Shown here in pieces: positions 5,930 to 7,004 of a stretch of DNA of 7,004 bases; position 1 is the stretch's first letter; the number at the start of each line of letters is the position of its first letter. Both the position numbers and the translations under genes were made by a program. This stretch comes from MGBC113645 sp036308445 (GTDB lineage Bacteria; Bacillota_I; Bacilli_A; Erysipelotrichales; Coprobacillaceae): positions 1 through 7,004 of the forward strand of contig JAXJVS010000141.1 of the NCBI GenBank assembly GCA_036308445.1. Reading direction: 5' to 3'. The notes below the pieces were generated by a model. It saw only the letters and a list, made by a program, of their open reading frames with translations, was not told the origin of the DNA and did not search any database.

Positions 5930-5945
5930 ACATAAGCGCTTACAC
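5930..5945 (-). promoter_or_regulatory. CcpA cre box in the divergent control region
   Basis: The minus strand contains TGTAAGCGCTTATG, matching the core TGNAARCGNWWW of the cre consensus and strongly palindromic around AAGCGCTT. The 3' end deviates from the consensus CAW. It lies about 75-90 bp upstream of the glycosidase start and between repeats 2 and 3, so CcpA bound here could interfere with the AraC-type activator. Confidence 0.6.
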
Positions 5946-5952
5946 ATATAGT

Positions 5953-5963
5953 TTATCAATACT
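5953..5963. promoter_or_regulatory. Copy 3 of TTATYAATACT, candidate AraC-regulator site
   Basis: TTATCAATACT is identical to copy 1. An inverted echo of its end, AGTAT at 5975-5979, lies 11 bases further on. It is about 100 bp upstream of the glycosidase start and about 90 bp upstream of the regulator start, so it could serve either promoter. Confidence 0.45.
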
Positions 5964-6037
5964 TTTTGTTCTTGAGTATAGAATTATTTGTGGAAAATAT
6001 GTCATTTTTTGACTTTTTATTGAAATTAAAGAAAAAC

Positions 6038-6043
6038 TATAAT
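6038..6043 (+). promoter_or_regulatory. -10 of the AraC-type regulator gene
   Basis: A perfect TATAAT stands 11 bases before the ATG. No -35 is correctly spaced; TTGACT at 6009-6014 is 23 bases away, which is too far for normal sigma-A recognition. Initiation 7 bases after the -10 would fall near 6050, leaving about 5 bases of leader. Confidence 0.5.
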
Positions 6044-6054
6044 AATATTTTCTC

Positions 6055-6894
6055 ATGGAACAATATAAAGAAACAAACACAACTATACTTTATAAAGCTT
6101 TATCTGATTTTGTAATTTTTAATGCTGGATATGAAAAATGTGAATCAGGACATACTTTTGGACCTGCATTTAGAAACTTTAATATAATCCACTTTGTCAT
6201 GGATGGAAAAGGAGAACTTACTATTGACAATCAAATATTTCAATTATCTAAAGGAGATGCTTTTATCATACCAGCTAATAAAATTGCTTCTTATAAAGCT
6301 GATATTGAATCACCCTGGACATATGTTTGGTTAGGTTATTTAGGTATTAATGCCCAGAATTATACTTCTCAATTATTAAATGCTAGTGAATATATATATG
6401 TCTTAAAGAATCTAGATATTGATTATTTTTTTAATCAAATCACTAAAATACTTAATATGGATAATAACCACAGTAGCATGTTTTTTAGAACAAATAGTAT
6501 TTTATTAGATATATTCGCGAATCTATTTGAGGAAATGAATATTAATGACTCTTTAATCTCCAAAAATGTTATTATGGAGGAAATTAAATATTACATAGAT
6601 TTAAATTATCCTTCAAATTTGTCTGTTACTGAAATTGCTGAAAAATTTGGATTTAATTCTAGTTATTTATCTAGAACCTTTACAAAAAAGTTTGGTATTT
6701 CCCCTAAACAATATATTTTAAAAAAGAAAATCAATAAAGCATGTGAATTATTAATTACTACTGATTTAAATATTTCTATAATTGCTAGTTCTTTATCCTT
6801 TGAAGATCAACTATCATTTTCTAAAACATTTAAAAAAAATAAGGGATGTTCTCCTATTCAATTTAGAAAAAACAATAGAATAATAACAAAATAA
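6055..6894 (+). CDS. AraC-family transcriptional activator of the glycosidase-permease operon
   Basis: This 279-residue protein has the usual two-domain layout of sugar-responsive AraC regulators such as MsmR. An N-terminal cupin sensor (about 20-155) includes NAGYEKCESGHTFGP (23-37), FVMDGKGEL (47-55) and KGDAFIIPAN (66-75). The C-terminal domain (about 174-274) has two helix-turn-helix units: SVTEIAEKFGFNSSYLSRTF (190-209) followed by KKFGISPKQY, and NISIIASSLSFEDQLSFSKTFK (239-260, quoted in parts as ISIIASSLSF and FSKTFKK) ending GCSPIQFRK (264-272). Length is normal. It is divergent from the glycosidase and separated from it by 251 bp with three repeated sites, so control of that operon is the natural inference. 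The ATG at 6055 has no Shine-Dalgarno, and an in-frame TAA at 6043-6045 excludes an earlier start. The family N-terminus would be lost if a later Met (49) were used, so this start is kept. Confidence 0.9.
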   Translation: MEQYKETNTTILYKALSDFVIFNAGYEKCESGHTFGPAFRNFNIIHFVMDGKGELTIDNQIFQLSKGDAFIIPANKIASYKADIESPWTYVWLGYLGINAQNYTSQLLNASEYIYVLKNLDIDYFFNQITKILNMDNNHSSMFFRTNSILLDIFANLFEEMNINDSLISKNVIMEEIKYYIDLNYPSNLSVTEIAEKFGFNSSYLSRTFTKKFGISPKQYILKKKINKACELLITTDLNISIIASSLSFEDQLSFSKTFKKNKGCSPIQFRKNNRIITK

Positions 6895-6913
6895 GCATCC
6901 TTATGGATGCTTA
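6892..6913. terminator. Hairpin after the regulator gene, probably a terminator
   Basis: TAAGCATCC (6892-6900) and GGATGCTTA (6905-6913) are perfect 9-bp inverted copies around TTAT. The first arm contains the regulator stop codon. On the plus strand only TT follows before AAACTC, a poor U-tract. On the minus strand the hairpin is followed by TTTTGTTATTATT, so it may work better for a gene arriving from beyond 7004. Confidence 0.6.
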
Positions 6914-7004
6914 AACTCAAAGTCAAAAAAACTTACCATTTTCTTTAAATATTCATAGAAATTAATAAAAACATAATTTTATTTAACCACAACAATATCA
7001 TTAA

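Noticed and set aside
6009..6043. TTGACT at 6009-6014 as -35 for the TATAAT at 6038-6043
   Set aside because: The spacer is 23 bases, too long for normal sigma-A recognition.
6945..7004. Minus-strand frame open at the right edge, hydrophobic, ending at 6945
   Set aside because: Only 19 codons are visible, another frame ending at 6979 is equally possible, and nothing in either identifies a protein.
1..7004. CRISPR array, insertion sequence, tRNA or rRNA
   Set aside because: No regularly spaced repeats, transposase frame, terminal inverted repeats, or tRNA/rRNA-like sequence was seen on either strand.

Overview
This 7,004-base window is AT-rich (about 30% G+C by eye). It comes from a low-GC Gram-positive chromosome of the Bacillota. 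The evidence is AGGAG-type ribosome binding sites, CcpA-type cre boxes, a lactose/cellobiose-family PTS permease and short hairpin terminators. The mix of genes would suit a gut Erysipelotrichia/Coprobacillaceae-like or clostridial organism, but that placement is inference. Nearly everything reads on the minus strand; the AraC-type regulator at the right end is the only well-supported plus-strand gene.

Left part, 1-742 (read right to left). A strong promoter (TTGACA, 16-base spacer, TATGAT) carries a near-perfect cre box and an overlapping 20-bp palindrome at the transcription start. It drives a leader with two overlapping tiny ORFs (21 and 25 codons), then a receiver-domain remnant, then the first codons of a gene with a signal-peptide-like start that runs off the window. 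The remnant has the N-terminal two-thirds or more of a LytTR-type response regulator receiver. It has ATA where ATG is expected and loses homology after residue 88, so this looks like a decayed signalling locus whose promoter region still looks intact. The stretch 561-742 has no gene, only short repeats, two small hairpins and a terminator.

Middle part, 743-2425. A complete Na+/phosphate cotransporter with a fused PhoU-like C-terminal domain (NptA type) has its own terminator, which overlaps the stop codon. In front of it are three TTNAC-type hexamers at exact 11-bp intervals next to an extended -10. This is the layout of a Bacillus PhoP box and implies control by phosphate starvation.

Right part, 2423-6913. 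This is a carbohydrate locus: a divergent GH36-like glycosidase, then a stand-alone EIIC permease of the lactose/cellobiose family 33 bp downstream, then a terminator. An AraC/MsmR-type activator is transcribed divergently. The shared 251-bp control region holds three direct copies of TTATYAATACT, a cre box between two of them, and a perfect -10 on each side without a recognisable -35. The inferred logic is that the AraC protein senses the sugar and switches on glycosidase plus permease, and CcpA overrides this when better sugars are present. No EIIA or EIIB is in the window, so the permease must borrow them. The glycosidase keeps the GH36 nucleophile motif but has Asn-Asn-Gly where classical GH36 enzymes carry the acid/base Asp, so its specificity or mechanism may differ from alpha-galactosidase. 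The AraC gene has no Shine-Dalgarno and starts about five bases after its predicted transcription start, so it may be leaderless.
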